The notes under the pieces: generated by a model
The model's database searches: none
What the model was told of the DNA's origin: nothing
The model's input: only the letters and a program-made list of their open reading frames with translations
In this document: positions 8,847-20,162 of the stretch, piece after piece
Numbering within the stretch: the stretch's first letter is position 1
Layout of the letters: each line of letters opens with the position of its first letter
Program-made: the position numbers and the translations under genes
Assembly (NCBI RefSeq): GCF_000247695.1
Contig: NW_004624781.1
Location: 6,745,312 to 6,809,311, forward strand
Origin: Heterocephalus glaber
Lineage: Eukaryota > Chordata > Mammalia > Rodentia > Bathyergidae
Length of the DNA: 64,000 nucleotides
Direction of reading: 5' to 3'

Positions 8847-10369
8847 GAATAGTACGCATGTGTAGTGGCAGCAGGCGTGGCTTGAAGAGTGAGGAGGAAG
8901 ACAGGAAGTGGAGAGAGCGAATATGGACGACTATTTCTGGAAGTTTGGATAGGAAGAGAAGGCGTGAGATCATGAGATAAAAGGCAGGAGCAACTGACAG
9001 GAGGAACAGGGAGGCAGGGAGAGGTATTTAATGATTTGTGTTTGTGTCCAAGATTGAAAAGCAGCCAGTAGCTAAGATGTGGGTGATTCAGCAGAATGGG
9101 GAGCCTCTGTGACGGGGGATCTGGAACGGAAGAAAAGAGAAGCAGAGCACGGAGAGGAAGTTAGCTTGAAATGGAAGGAGGAATGTTGTAGCTGGAGGGA
9201 AGGAGACAAGTCCACATCGCTGCTTTGCCGGTGACAACAGAGAGGCAAAGACAATGGCCCTGAGGGGCTGTGGCCATGATTTTGAGAGGAGAATTAACTT
9301 CTGCTGTGTGGTATTAAACTGGATGAACTCACTGTTTGACCCTGAAATGGAAAAGCTGTGAAGTAAATGTGAGTTATCTTGACTGCGGTAGTTTCATGCA
9401 TGTTAAAAGCTATCAAATTGTACAGATTAATAGTGCCGTTTAACGTACATCAGTGATACCTCCATGAAGCTGAGTTGGGCTTTCTGAGCGTTTTTTAAAT
9501 CACATGCCTCAGTCAACAGGGAGCGCTGTTGTGCATGATAAGAAGAGGAAATTATTTTCTTGCATTTTAATTCTATGGCTGTTCTGTTTTTAGTGAGCTT
9601 TCCTTAGATGGCAGAGATCTTGTTTATAGGCATTCAAAGAAGGCAATTAAATAATTATAGGCTTCAAAATAGAGGCAAACAGATGTGCAGAAGTCTAGAA
9701 TAATACCAGGAGCTGCTGAAATACCCACGTGCCTGAGCAACAGGCCCTTACAGAGTCAGACACTGGAAGGATGGGACAGGAGGACAAGAGCATCTCTTCA
9801 CAGCCATGTAGAGCAGTGATGGGACTCTCTAATGGGGAAGACTGCACTACACTTCCAGAGAGTTACAAGTTTCTGTGAACTTACTGAAGAAGGTCAGGTA
9901 CCACACCATGAGATGACTGAGGAGGTGAAGGGAACAGACAGGGGAAGGGCTCTGCTCCCACATGCAGGTTTGAAGGCTTTCCTGCAGCCTGGAGCAGAGG
10001 AAGGCCTGGCCCTGATCACTCCTCTGTTGACCCCTCGGTGTACCACTTAGGACAGTAGGATTTTTTTCTCTTAGGTGTCCGTTGTCTCATTTGCAAAAAT
10101 CAAATCAATGGTCTTTGCCTTGCCTGCCTCTCAGAGCAAAAGGGAAAGATTCTAATAAAAACACTGAAAAAAGGAAAAGTCTCTGTGATGTGAGATTTTA
10201 ATGCAAATCCAACAATTTGGCAGAAAAGTGGTAATCCGGGATTCTTTGGTTCATGAAAAGGGTACACAGCCTCTGGGCCTCCTCTTAGCCCCAAATAGCT
10301 GAAACCAGTTCTTTCGGTAAAGCACACTGCTAAATTACACCAACCACCTAAGGTCCCGTCCACTTTACC
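8847..10369. other. No gene or clear repeat recognised
   Basis: Purine-rich up to about 9250, then mixed. No open frame has exon-like boundaries. This is the first sizeable low-repeat stretch of the window. Confidence 0.45.
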
Positions 10370-10560
10370 TAGCCTAACACCTCCACATGGTAGACATTAT
10401 TAGGCCCCCTTACAGCTGCATAACCAAGGTATAGAGAGTTAAGTATCTTCTCTTAATGTTACAAGAAGGTAGCACGGAAGAGCTGAGATTTGAACCCAGG
10501 ACTCCAATATCAATGTCTGGTCTCCTATGTTTCTCTGCTATATTTTAAAACACTGATATC
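10370..10560 (-). mobile_element. MIR SINE
   Basis: Reverse MIR signature: 'agacattattaggccccctt', 'gcataaccaaggtatagagagttaag', 'agctgagatttgaacccaggact'. The last phrase is the highly characteristic MIR 5' tRNA-like part in reverse. Confidence 0.8.
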
Positions 10561-10564
10561 TCTA

Positions 10565-10695
10565 ATACAGTCATCACTAGAAAGAATTAAGATGTGTTAT
10601 GTACATGTACCAACTACCCATGAAAAATGTAATCATTATGTACTGCAAATGTACTAATAAACATAACATTTTTAAATGAATACATTTTAATTAAT
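10565..10695 (+). mobile_element. L1 extreme 3' end
   Basis: Short 3'-terminal piece of the lineage L1: 'aagatgtgttatgtacatgtacc', 'aatgtaatcattatgtactgc', then 'ctaataaa' and an A/T-rich tail. The same ending occurs near 40.3, 47.8, 49.1, 58.6 and 59.7 kb. Confidence 0.8.
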
Positions 10696-10707
10696 TAAAA
10701 TTAAATA

Positions 10708-10786
10708 GGGGCGGGGATTTAGCTCAGTGGTTCTGCTGCCTGCCTCGCAAGCGCAAGGTCCAGAGTTCAGTTCCCGGTACAAAAAA
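10708..10786 (+). mobile_element. ID SINE
   Basis: Full-length with A box; the B box is mutated (gttcagttcc). The flanking AAATTAAATAG-type repeat (ending 10707 and again at 10787-10797) shows insertion into an AT-rich L1 tail. Confidence 0.92.
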
Positions 10787-10796
10787 AAATTAAATA

Positions 10797-10985
10797 GATC
10801 CAGTCATGGTAGTACATACCTGCAATCTTAGCTACTATGGAGGCTGGGGCAGGAGGATGGAAAGTTTGAGGCCAGCCTGGGCAACTTAGCAAGACCCTGT
10901 CCCAAAACTTAAACGGGGGTGGGGGTGGGGATGTGGCTCAGTGGTATAGCACTTCCAGTTTCTAGCACCAAAAATAAAAATTAAA
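10797..10985 (+). mobile_element. B1-dID composite SINE
   Basis: B1 half ('ccagtcatggtagtacatac', 'gaggccagcctgggcaactt', 'gaccctgtccc'), a G-rich linker and a dID half ('gatgtggctcagtggtatagcac'). Confidence 0.9.
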
Positions 10986-11750
10986 TTAAACAGAAAAATG
11001 TCCTCATTTGGAGCCATGTGTGGCCGTCATCTTAGGTAGTGTAGACAAAGAACATTGCCGTCATTGCAGAAAGCTCTAATGGGCAGTGCTACAAGCACAT
11101 TACTGTGTGCATCAGGAAGATGCAGTCAGACAGATGAAAGATCAACCTTCGCTCATACTGTCCTTTTATCATCTGTATTTCCTACTTCTGAATGCTCTGT
11201 CTAGTCCCTTCACTCTTCCACCTACATGCATGCCCGGGGCTGGCCCGCTGGCTCCTCAGGGCAACCGGCACACAGGGCAGATGTAGGGATTCTGATGACA
11301 GATGCTGGCGCTTTGCCCACACCCAGAAGACAGCAGCTCCAAGGCAATCTGCAGAGACACCTCCAGGGTGGGAAGCGAGCACGCTCTTTCTGCAAATCTG
11401 CTGCGTGTTCACCAGATCTGTCAGGAGTAGACAGACAGGAAGGAAAAAAAGAGAAAGAAAGAAGTAAAGTGAGGGGACAAGATGGATGAAGCTAAAGAGG
11501 TCAAAACTCAGGGAACAAATTGTTTTCCTCTTGTTCTTCTGGGCACAAAGGTTCAGCCTCTGAAAGAAGGATGGTGAGAGACTGCATTTGCCATTCCTGC
11601 AGTAGGAGAGATTGAGTCATCACATAAAGCACTCACCAGATATGAATTTATACAATCCCAGATCAAATGACATGCTAAAACTACATCTTCCTGAGGATGG
11701 AACTCCCAGAATAAGTGTTGGAATCACGTGCTACTTAAAAAACCAAAAAC
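10986..11750. other. No gene or clear repeat recognised
   Basis: Relatively GC-richer at 11180-11420, with short open frames on both strands that overlap one another. None has splice-site support or recognisable domains, so no exon is called. Confidence 0.4.
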
Positions 11751-11845
11751 GGGGCCGGGGATTTAGCTCAGTGGTTCTGCCACCTCCCTCACAAGCACAA
11801 GGTCCTGAGTTCAATCCCTGGTACCAAAAAAACCAAACAAACAAA
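11751..11845 (+). mobile_element. ID SINE
   Basis: Full-length with a near-canonical start (ggggccggggatttagctca) and B box gttcaatcc; (A)n(CAAA)n tail. Confidence 0.93.
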
Positions 11846-11934
11846 GGCATGGATGAACTTTCTCCTCCTCTTCATGCTTTCTTCTTTATGCTGTGCTGTC
11901 CTGAATACTTAGAAGCCCCCACTTTGACACTCAC

Positions 11935-12262
11935 TGCTGTGGGCTCAGTACGGTTTGTCCCCACCAACGCTCCTGTGGAGGCCTGGTCCCCAGGCTACAG
12001 GGTTGAGAGGCCATGCGTGGGCCTTTCAAAGAGGTGTAGGTCATTAAGAGGGATGGAGGCCTTTATCCTAGGAGTGAGTTCTCCATTTTGTGTGACCGGG
12101 TAAGTTGTCATGATAGCAGGTGGTTATAAAATGTCCAATCCCCTTTTCCCCTCCCTCTGTTCCATGTGCCCCCACTTGTCACTTGCACATATGCTCTTGC
12201 CATGTGATGCCATTTGTCATATTATGACACAGTGACAGGTCCTCACAAGCTTTGACAGCCCA
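11935..12262 (+). mobile_element. MaLR-type LTR (MLT/MST-like)
   Basis: The order of phrases 'gtttgtccccaccaacgctc', 'gaggcctggtccccaggcta', 'taggtcattaagagggatgg', 'gtaagttgtcatgatagcag' and 'catgtgatgccatttgtcatatt' fits mammalian ERVL-MaLR long terminal repeats on the + strand. No internal genes are present. Confidence 0.65.
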
Positions 12263-12263
12263 A

Positions 12264-12426
12264 TCTTTTTGTTTGTTTGGTTTGGTTTTTTGAGACAGGG
12301 TCTTGCTATGTTTATGCTGGCCTTGAACTCACTGTGTAGCCCAGACTGGCCTCAAACCTGTGGTGATTCTCCTGCCTCAGCCTCCCAAGTGCTGGGATTA
12401 TAGGCATGCACCACCAGATCCAGCTT
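12264..12426 (-). mobile_element. B1 SINE
   Basis: Complete reverse B1 with 'gagacagggtcttgctatg', 'cttgaactcactgtgtagcc', 'ctgcctcagcctcccaagtg' and 'gctgggattataggcatgca'. Confidence 0.94.
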
Positions 12427-12789
12427 CCAATATTTTTTTTTTTTTGAGAATACAAATACAATCGTTTCATTTTAAAAAGCAAACCCAAAAGATTGGTGTA
12501 AATCCAAAAGGTATAAATGCTTCCACTTTGGATAATTCAATTAAGAACCTATTCAAGTTTGCATTGTTTCTATGAAGGAAAATGAATTCTAAAAATTAAT
12601 ATGGTTTTCAGTATTTCGAATTTCACTATTCTATGAAAACCCAGAGAGATTAATAATATCCAATAGTTTCAAAAGATAAGCTAAAGACTCTCTAATGTAA
12701 TCGACTTTACCAATGTTTGGCCAGGGCTGTTTGATATATACACTAGGAAAATATACCTACTCTATACTTTCTTATAAAACAACAAGTAA
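12427..12789. other. AT-rich, no gene recognised
   Basis: Stop-rich in all frames; no recognisable repeat. Confidence 0.45.
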
Positions 12790-12892
12790 GGGGCTGGGGA
12801 TTTAGCTCAGTGGTTCCACCACCTGCCTCGCAAGCAGAAGGACCCAAGTTCGATCCCCGGTACCAAAAATAAATAAATAAATAAATAAAATA
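12790..12892 (+). mobile_element. ID SINE with (AAAT)n tail
   Basis: Full-length copy with both Pol III boxes. The tail has become an (AAAT)n microsatellite (12868-12890). 'CAACAAGTAA' before and 'TAACAAGTAA' after mark the target duplication. Confidence 0.93.
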
Positions 12893-12994
12893 AAATAACA
12901 AGTAAAGAATAGGTGTAGAAGGGGAAAAAGAATTGAAAAAGTCACTCTTTTCAATAACTTTCACTTCAGAATCATCAAAAAGTAACCAATTACT

Positions 12995-13085
12995 CTCCTG
13001 TATCCAGAGCTGTCAGCCAAGTAAGCCTTTTTTCTTTATAAACTAACAAGTCTCCCATATTCTACTGTAACAACAGAAAATGGAC
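12995..13085 (+). mobile_element. MaLR LTR 3' end fragment
   Basis: 'agtaagccttttttctttataaac' and 'tctactgtaacaacagaaaatgga' match the terminal part typical of MaLR LTRs. Confidence 0.5.
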
Positions 13086-13141
13086 ACTTTGCTCTGTTTA
13101 TGCCCGCAGAAGGTTATTTGAGGATCCAGGGAACTTTTGGT

Positions 13142-13144
<3 letters not shown>

Positions 13145-13181
<37 letters not shown>
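13145..13181. repeat. (TG)n microsatellite
   Basis: About 18 TG units abutting the tail end of a reverse B1-dID. Confidence 0.95.
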
Positions 13182-13184
<3 letters not shown>

Positions 13185-13342
13185 CGGGGATTAAACACTG
13201 AACTACATCCCCAGCCCTTAAAAAAAGTATTTTTAAAAATTTTGACACAGGGTCTTGCTAAATTGCCCAGGCTGGGCTGCAACTTGCCATCCTCCTGTCT
13301 CAGCCTCCTAGAGTGATGGGATGCACCACCATATTCAGCTGC
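13182..13342 (-). mobile_element. B1-dID composite SINE
   Basis: Shortened reverse dID half ('accggggattaaacactgaac', 'catccccagccc') joined to a B1 half ('gacacagggtcttgctaaattg', 'gtctcagcctcctagagtgatgg'). Confidence 0.88.
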
Positions 13343-14479
13343 TTTCGGCATTCTTTCTGTCATCTAGGCAACAAACTCTCCACCCAATCTAACAGTTTTA
13401 CCTGCATTGCTTTTCTGGCTAAGTTTCTCCAGCTCTTTGTGTAATTTAGGAAGTACATTTTCAGAACATTATATAACACTTCTGAAGTAATTTGAGGATG
13501 TTCTTTTGCAAGGCCCTGGTTCACTCATCTGAGTATTATTTTCAAACATTGCCTCTGGACTCCTGGTTTTCAGTCTAAATTTTTGTAGCTGCTTCAGCAT
13601 GTCTTCCCAGGGAGAGAGCAAGGCTGTGGCCTTGCTCCAAACAACACTATATGTCTTCCCTTGAGTATCCAGATTTGTTTTGGTTTCCTATAACTGAGCT
13701 GTCACTCTCTGGAGTGCTGAGCGTAGAGCCAGCAGGGAGGAAAGCAGGAATGCGCCCCTGTGGCACCATACACAGGGCCACAGAGCTTGGAAACCACTTG
13801 GAGGAGCAGCTGGGTGGAAAGTGACAGGCCACCCTGGGACTCCTGGCTCCACCCTATGGGGACAGAGTGACACTGGAAACCTGCACTTATAGTTTCTCAG
13901 GGGCCTGGCACTTTGGTCTGTTGTCCCAGTGACTCACAGGATGATTTTCTAGGCCTTTAAACTGGGTCGACAGCTTTGTTTGTTCAGATTGCTCCCCTGG
14001 GAGGCCACTCCAGAAAAACAGGCTGAAAGGGACGTTTGGCCAGATAATTCTTTTTGCTGGCTTTTAGCCTGAGGAAGTATTACCAGCATTCAGACCCGGA
14101 GTTAGGAGAATTGAAAGCTGCCCGGCATCCAGGCTAAATCAACAAACATCAGTATTAGTAGGTGAGTGGTAACCACCTGCTTGCTGATGGGGCTCTCTCC
14201 ATTGGAAAATGGAAGAGATGATTTGGGAAGGCTCTAAACCAGCATGACCACTGCTTGTAGCTATGAAAGATAACAAACTTGTACTACAAAAGTGGTCCAG
14301 ATTCCAAGCTTCCCAGAACTCCGTGAGTGAAAAAAAGATGAGAAAAAAAATTCTTATTTTTTAAGCAGTAGAGTCAGCCTGGGTCAGTATTTCTCAAATT
14401 TGAGAAGTCCCAGATCTCAAAAACATATCTGGAGACTAGCAGACTCCAGGTTTTAGAACTTTGAATTAAAAGCTTGTCA
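13343..14479. other. No gene or clear repeat recognised
   Basis: More than 1.1 kb of non-repetitive-looking DNA. Two overlapping minus-strand open frames at 13647-13873 are in different frames and lack splice context. Confidence 0.45.
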
Positions 14480-14905
14480 AAGCAGCGTTGTTTATAATGG
14501 CCAGAAAGTGGAAACAAACCAAATGTCCATCAACTGATGAATGGGTCAACAAGGAAATACAAAGAGAAACATTCACCCATAAAAAGAATGAAATACTGAT
14601 ACTGCTATAATGTGGATGAACCTTAAAAACATGCTAAGTGGAGGAAGCCAGGCACCAAAGGGCATGTATCATGAGTCCATTTATATGAAATGTCCAGAAT
14701 TGTTTAATCTAAAGAGACAGAAGCAGATTGGGCTGGGGCAAGAGGAAAATGAGCAGTGACTGCTAATGGATGTGGGCATTTTAGGGAGGGATGATGAAAA
14801 TGTCCTGGAATTATAAAGGTGATGGTAGCACAACCTATGCAAATATGCCCAAACCACTGAATTATATACTTTTTAAAGAATAAATTTTAGGGCATGTGAA
14901 TTGTA
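14480..14905 (+). mobile_element. Ancient L1M 3' end
   Basis: Recognisable L1 ORF2 end-to-3'-UTR phrases: 'aatggccagaaagtggaaac', 'aaatgtccatcaactgatgaatg', 'gatgaaccttaaaaacatgct', 'ggaagccaggcaccaaagg'. It is diverged well beyond the young L1 copies. Confidence 0.8.
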
Positions 14906-15008
14906 TCTAAGTGGAAAAAGTTACATGAAATTATTTTACTTTGATTTCTGGGTACCAGAAATACTTTATGTGAAGCAGTGAATTCTTGTGTCTAGATCCA
15001 CTTATGAG

Positions 15009-15109
15009 TGGGCTGCAGATGTAGCTTAGTGGGAGGGCACATGCTTAGCATGATACTCAAAGCCCTAGCTTCAAGCTCCAGTACTACCAAAAGATAAATA
15101 ACTAAAAAA
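15009..15109 (+). mobile_element. Older ID SINE
   Basis: Diverged copy ('gatgtagcttagtgggaggg', 'agcttcaagctccagtac') between target duplications ATCCACTTATGAG (14996-15008) and ATCCACTCATGAG (15110-15122). Confidence 0.85.
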
Positions 15110-15122
15110 ATCCACTCATGAG

Positions 15123-15469
15123 GAGGTTAACTAGATGGTCCAGAAGATATTTATGTTAACTGGAGATGATCATAGATGGAAATCTAAAATCACAAATATC
15201 TGTAGATAACTTCTAGATCCAAGAACTCATCAGTGGACTCCCAAGAATCTAGAAACTCCACTTTGAGGAACATTGGCCCCATGACCATCCGGATCCATTA
15301 CCCTTTTACATTCTGCGTGATGAAGACTTTTCATACAGTCTTTTCCAAAAACAAATCCTGTCCCGAGACAATTGGGATTTCTGAGTCCCTGGACTAAACC
15401 TTAGTAACATAAGCATATTATTCCATCTGCATGACAGATACTTAATTAAGGATGCAAGCTATGAGGATA
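15123..15469. other. No gene or clear repeat recognised
   Basis: Non-coding, no familiar motif apart from local AT-rich stretches. Confidence 0.4.
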
Positions 15470-15483
15470 GAAATGCATATGCA

Positions 15484-15572
15484 GGGCCAGGGATTTAGCT
15501 CAGTGGTTCTACCACCTGCCTGGAAAGTGCAAGGACCCAAGTTCGATCCCGATACAAAAAAAAAAGAAAAAG
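15484..15572 (+). mobile_element. ID SINE
   Basis: Full-length copy with a perfect 14-bp target-site duplication GAAATGCATATGCA at 15470-15483 and 15573-15586. The final GGTACC is reduced to 'gatac'. Confidence 0.95.
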
Positions 15573-15586
15573 GAAATGCATATGCA

Positions 15587-16160
15587 TGTCATGGGATGGC
15601 AATGAAGAAAAATATCAGGTGACACGGAGGATACAAGGAAAGCCTCTTTCCGAGCCTCCCTCAGGTCAGGGATTGATCATCCTGACTTAGACAAGATGTT
15701 GCCTAGCAATGACATTTAACTTGAGGGGAAGATCACAGGGCATTTATGTGAGCAAAGAGATGTCTGGACATGGGTCATAGTTGGGTCTTATTTAACTAGA
15801 AAGCAAATCTCTCCACTTTTGTTGGTGATATCTTTTGTTTCCTCACCTCGAAAATAAATCAGAAATGAATCCCTGTCTTGGGATAGTTGTTTGGATCAGT
15901 TCAATTCATCAGTTTTTTATATGGCCTATTTTTTATGTATTGGACATAGGGTTTGTTCTTAGAAGAAACCACTATGGCCTCTTCCTGGGGGCAGCCCACA
16001 GCTTAGCGGAAGAGATTAGTATACTTAGAATTATAGAAAGAAATCTTATGTCAAAAGGACTTTGAAAACTATTGAGTGCCCTAAAATATATGATAATAAT
16101 ATATCTTAGTTGTCCAATAAGAGTCAATGGTTGGCTTGATTCCTGGGTGTTTCTCAAAAA
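15587..16160. other. No gene or clear repeat recognised
   Basis: A 76-codon open frame at 15835-16065 shows no recognisable domain or splice support and is treated as chance. Confidence 0.4.
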
Positions 16161-16163
16161 AGA

Positions 16164-16238
16164 CTATGGGGATTTAGCTCAGTGGTGCCACACCTGCCTT
16201 GCAAGTATAAGGTCCTGAGTTAAATCCCCGGTACCGGG
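16164..16238 (+). mobile_element. ID SINE, short-tailed
   Basis: A box intact ('gatttagctcagtgg'), one deletion in the middle, B box mutated to 'gttaaatcc'. It ends in GGTACC followed by a G-rich run instead of an A tail. Confidence 0.85.
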
Positions 16239-16770
16239 GGTGGAGTGGGGGAGTACTTTTGTAGAAGTAAGCATTGAGGAAGTTATTGAATATCATACCT
16301 GGATATCAGTGAACTCCTCCTATAAAGGCATTTTCATGTTGTGCTCACTAGACGTCTTCTTATTTTCAAGAAAACGAAAAAGCACAATTTTCCCACCTGT
16401 GTCACCAGCCACCTGCAGTATAAACATTTGACTCAACTAAAATCTCAGCCTATTGTAGCATCTGTTGTGTAAAATGCCAGTTGTTGATTCTCATTTGAGA
16501 AGAAGTAGGGAAAGAAGATGTCTTTATGGATTATTTCTTCTTTGTGTAATTCATGTACCTACAAAAAGAAAGCCAGGACTAGGAAGAGGCTGTGGGAATC
16601 CTTCTACAATGTGAGTGCTAAGACCTGAGGGCGACAGCCCTGCAGATCCCCTCAGCCCCTGGTGTCCTGGGTTGGTGTTTATCTGTGTCTACACATGAGC
16701 TGATGTCCCCAAACCCCACCACAGTCTGTGAGCCTACATACAAGGTGTTCTTCCCTATGCACAAAGGAGT
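16239..16770. other. No gene or clear repeat recognised
   Basis: Low-complexity-free non-coding DNA preceding the L1 at 16.77 kb. Confidence 0.4.
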
Positions 16771-16923
16771 CATTTTCATCATGTTGACCAATGGAATAGA
16801 ATAGAGGCTGCAGAAACAACCCCAAGTACATTCGGCCACCCAGTTTTTGACCAAGGGGCCAATAACATACGCTCGAGAAAAGATAGTCTCTTTAACAAGT
16901 GGTGCTGGGAAAACTGGTTATCC

Positions 16924-17115
16924 ATGTGCAGAAAAATGAATCTAGATCCATATCTCCCACCCAATACTAAAATCAAATTAAAAGGGGTCAAAAACCTAGA
17001 TATAAAAACAGAAACACTGAATCTGCTGAAAGGAAACATTGGTAAAACTCTTGAAGATATAGCCATAGGCAAAGACTTTCTGAGTAGAACCCCAGTTGTA
17101 CAAGATATAATGTAA
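16924..17115 (+). pseudogene. L1 ORF2 fragment
   Basis: Open stretch of 63 codons encoding ORF2 between the RT domain and the C-terminal knuckle: KMNLDPYLPP, then IAIGKDFLSRTPV. It is one of at least two in-frame remnants of the same decayed ORF2. Confidence 0.85.
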
Positions 17116-17178
17116 GAATCAACAAGTGGGATTATATCAAATTTTAAAGTTTCTGCACAGGAAAGGCAACAACAAACA

Positions 17179-17628
17179 GTGAAGATACAACCTACAGAAT
17201 GGGAAAACTTTTTGCCAGCTATTCCTCCAACAGAGGGACTAATATCTAGAATATATAAAGAACTCAAAAAAATTAGACCTCAAAAAATAAAAGACCCAAT
17301 CAAAAAATGGGCAATTGAAATGAATACTTTTCAGAAGACATACAAATGGCAAATAAGTACACGAAAAAATGTCCAGCACCTTTGGCCATTACCGGAAATG
17401 CAAATCAAAACAACACTGAGATTCTGCTTTACTCCAATAAGACTGGCTCTCATCAAGAACTCAGAAAACAAATGGTGGCAAGGTTGTGGGGTAAAAGGAA
17501 ACTTTCTACATTGTTGGTGGGAATATAAACTAGTACAACCACTGTGGAAATCAGCATGGCGGTTCCTCAAAAAACTAAAAATAGAAATTTCTTTTGACCA
17601 AGCTATATCTCCTCTGGGTATCTTCTGA
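17179..17628 (+). pseudogene. L1 ORF2 C-terminal fragment, knuckle degraded
   Basis: 149 codons covering the ORF2 C-terminal domain: [33 protein letters not shown]. The cysteine-histidine knuckle has lost its first and last cysteines (WWQGC...HCWWEY), in contrast to the complete motif in the copy at 7370-7852. This fragment has no independent function. Confidence 0.88.
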
Positions 17629-18130
17629 AAAGAGTTAAGAGCATCAGATTACTGTGATACATGCATACCTATACTCACAATAGCGAAATCACAGAAGCAG
17701 CCTATGTTCCCAACAACTGATGAATGAATGATAAGGAAAATGTGGTATGTATACACAATGGAGTACTACTTAGCCATAAAGAAGGAAAAATTTGAGTCAT
17801 TTGTAGAAAATGGGTGAATTTTGAGACCACAATACCACATCGAATAAATCAGACACAAGTTAAATATTCTATGTTTTTTTTAAATGTGAGAGACCCACAA
17901 TATAAAGAGCAAAAAAGAGAGATGGTAGGAAACAGGGAGGGAGATTTTGTGGAGATAAGATGGGGATCTGGGGAAGGAAGGAGGGAGAAGGGAGGGCTGA
18001 GGCTAAGGGGAAGTAAAATGATCAAGATGCAATATGTTTATGAACCAGTTAGCCAAGATGAAGATGAATATAATTATTATGTGTCACAGACATACTAAGA
18101 AAAAAAGGATTCACTTTACAATGTAATTGG

Positions 18131-18131
<1 letters not shown>

Positions 18132-18168
<37 letters not shown>
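18132..18168. repeat. (TC)n microsatellite
   Basis: About 18 uninterrupted TC units directly joined to the tail end of a reverse B1-dID. Confidence 0.95.
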
Positions 18169-18171
<3 letters not shown>

Positions 18172-18346
18172 ACTGGGGAATGAACCCAGGGCCTTTGCAC
18201 AGATCTCCATGCCTATCCCTTCCACTCCTTTTTTGAGGCCGGATCTCTTTAAGTTGCCCAGGTGGGACTGAATCTTGGATACTCCTGCCTCAGCCCCCAG
18301 AGTGCTGAGATTATAGACTTGCACCACCATGTCTAGCCCCGGGTTC
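18169..18346 (-). mobile_element. B1-dID composite SINE
   Basis: dID half in reverse ('tactggggaatgaaccc'), then B1 half ('gttgcccaggtgggactgaa', 'tcagcccccagagtgctgag', 'cttgcaccaccatgtc'). Confidence 0.88.
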
Positions 18347-18660
18347 TTTTCCTGCACTGTGAATTTCAACTTTAGAAACAATACTGGACTGCTTATCTAA
18401 ATATTTTCTCCAGGGTCATGCATGACTTTTCTTTAGATGGCCTATGGCAAAACTCTGTGTCTAAGAATGGCATTAGACAGGAAGGCGTGAGATGACAGAG
18501 AGGAGACCGAATGCCTTAAAAATTCAATTGCAAGTTTCTGAGCCCAGCTCACCAGGCTTTCCTAACCTACTGATGAGTGTCAACTGATAGCATCTTTCTG
18601 TAATGCAGTTTGGTAGCATAGATCAAGAATGTGTAGTCAGATGTATTTTAATATTTTACA

Positions 18661-18739
18661 CTTCGGGGTTGGGAGTGTAGGTCAGTGGCAGATCGCTTGT
18701 ATAGAATGCATGAGGCCCCAGGTTGGTCCTCAGCACTGC

Positions 18740-18741
<2 letters not shown>
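18661..18741 (+). mobile_element. ID SINE (old subfamily)
   Basis: 'ggttgggagtgtaggtcagtgg', 'cccaggttggtcctcagcac'. It is closer to the general rodent ID consensus than the abundant subfamily in this window. Its 3' tail has become a CA repeat. Confidence 0.85.

Positions 18742-18776
<35 letters not shown>
18742..18776. repeat. (CA)n microsatellite
   Basis: About 17 CA units at the tail of the preceding ID. Confidence 0.95.
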
Positions 18777-18778
<2 letters not shown>

Positions 18779-19254
18779 AAAACATGTTTGTACTCTTTAA
18801 TCCTGTGTACATCAGGATCCCAGAAGGAAAGGGATTTTACCCAGGATGGTGAAATGAAGACTTTCATACAGGTGCTGTTTAAAGAGGAGAGCTGCATTAA
18901 GGGAGTGAGTACAGTATGTTGAGGTACCTAGAGAACAACAATAGAAAACCTCACCGCTCCTGACATTAAGGGGATAAAAAGAGGAAATCAGAGTCCAGTC
19001 AGAGCTGGAACAATGGAGGGAGGAGCTCCAAGAAAGGAGCCTGAGCTGGGAGCAGAGAGGGGCCTCAGCCACTGGCCCAAAGCAGGAAGACAGTGGCAGG
19101 GAAATGCCTCGGCTCCTCTCCTAGCCCTCTGAGTGCCCACAGGTGCCACCCACTGACGGAAGCCCAGGGAAGTCTAAGAGCAAGGCTTCTGTAAATATGA
19201 ACCGAAAAGGCACCATGCAAAAGAAGAAAGGCAGAGGGGCAGGGATAGGAATGG
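18777..19254. other. No gene or clear repeat recognised
   Basis: Slightly GC-richer non-coding DNA with short overlapping frames on both strands. Confidence 0.4.
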
Positions 19255-19570
19255 AAAACAATCACCACTATCCTATAATCCCATTTCCAAGAATATATCC
19301 TAGGGACATAATCAAAGGTGGGCCAGAATTACATGTAAAGGTGCTCTTCATAGATTTAAGTATAACAGTGAAAAAGGAGAGAAAACAAGCTAAACTTTGG
19401 ATAATAGAATAGACAAATTATGATGTAGTCAAACTTTGAAACATCATTCTGCCATAATAAACATTTTTGAAGAACCTGATATACAAGAATGCTTACAATA
19501 AAATGTTAATTGCAAAAAGATACAAAACCGTATGTATGCACAGTATTAACTCAGTTCTGTGAAAAATACC
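19255..19570 (+). mobile_element. Ancient L1M/HAL1-like fragment
   Basis: 'atcccatttccaagaatatatc', 'ttggataatagaatagacaaat' and 'aaatgttaattgcaaaaagat' follow the order of an old L1 ORF2-end/3' UTR on the + strand. Confidence 0.65.
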
Positions 19571-19585
19571 TAAAAATGTTCACTA

Positions 19586-19671
19586 TTTTTTTTTTTTTGG
19601 TACCAGGGATCAAACTCAGGACCTTGTGCTTGCAAGGCAGGCATGGTCCCACTGAGCTACATACCTGGCCC
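19586..19671 (-). mobile_element. ID SINE
   Basis: Full-length reverse copy with long poly-T. The inverted A box is slightly changed (CACTGAGCTACAT). Confidence 0.92.
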
Positions 19672-20160
19672 TCGTTATTTATTTTGATGATGGGATTACA
19701 TTTTATTCTGTTTAACTTTCAATATTTTTCTTTTTTCCCACATTAAGCATACGATATTTTTGTGGTAAGGGGGGGAGGCTAATACCAAAAAAGGAGAGGT
19801 CATTTCACTAAAATGGACTCTGGCCAGCGTAAAATATTTTAAAAAGACATAACAATTGGTAAAAATTAAAGCCAGTGATATAAAAGATGAACCTTAATCT
19901 GTGTCTGCTTGCTGTCTGGACAAAAAAGGAAAGAAAAACCAGTTAATTTCTACTTAATATCAAATATCCACCATTTTAGTTGATTTTGGTCCTAGACTAC
20001 ATTTTTTACTCTTTACTTGAATGATACATATGGTATCAGTTCAGCTTTAGTTGGATACTCTTTTCTTGCATTTCTAGAAAGTCCAAGAAATTTCTATAGC
20101 TTAAAAGATTTTTCTCATTGAAATTCTCTCTTCGATTTTAGAGTTTAGTGTACAGGTTTT
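19672..20160. other. No gene or clear repeat recognised
   Basis: AT-rich; no recognisable element. Confidence 0.4.
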
Positions 20161-20162
20161 TT

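Larger units (their letters stand above)
16771..18108 (+). mobile_element. 5'-truncated L1 LINE, divergent family
   Basis: This sense-strand L1 begins within ORF2 ('gaccaatggaatagaatagagg') and runs through the ORF2 C-terminus to a G/A-rich 3' UTR (about 17930-18020) and an A-rich end. Its 3' UTR differs from the family at 6.97-8.40 kb and 48.0-49.1 kb, so at least two L1 lineages are present. The coding part is broken by several frame changes and stops. Confidence 0.9.

Noticed and set aside
11612..12103. 163-codon + strand open frame
   Set aside because: Runs through an ID SINE and a MaLR LTR fragment, so it is a chance concatenation of repeat sequence.
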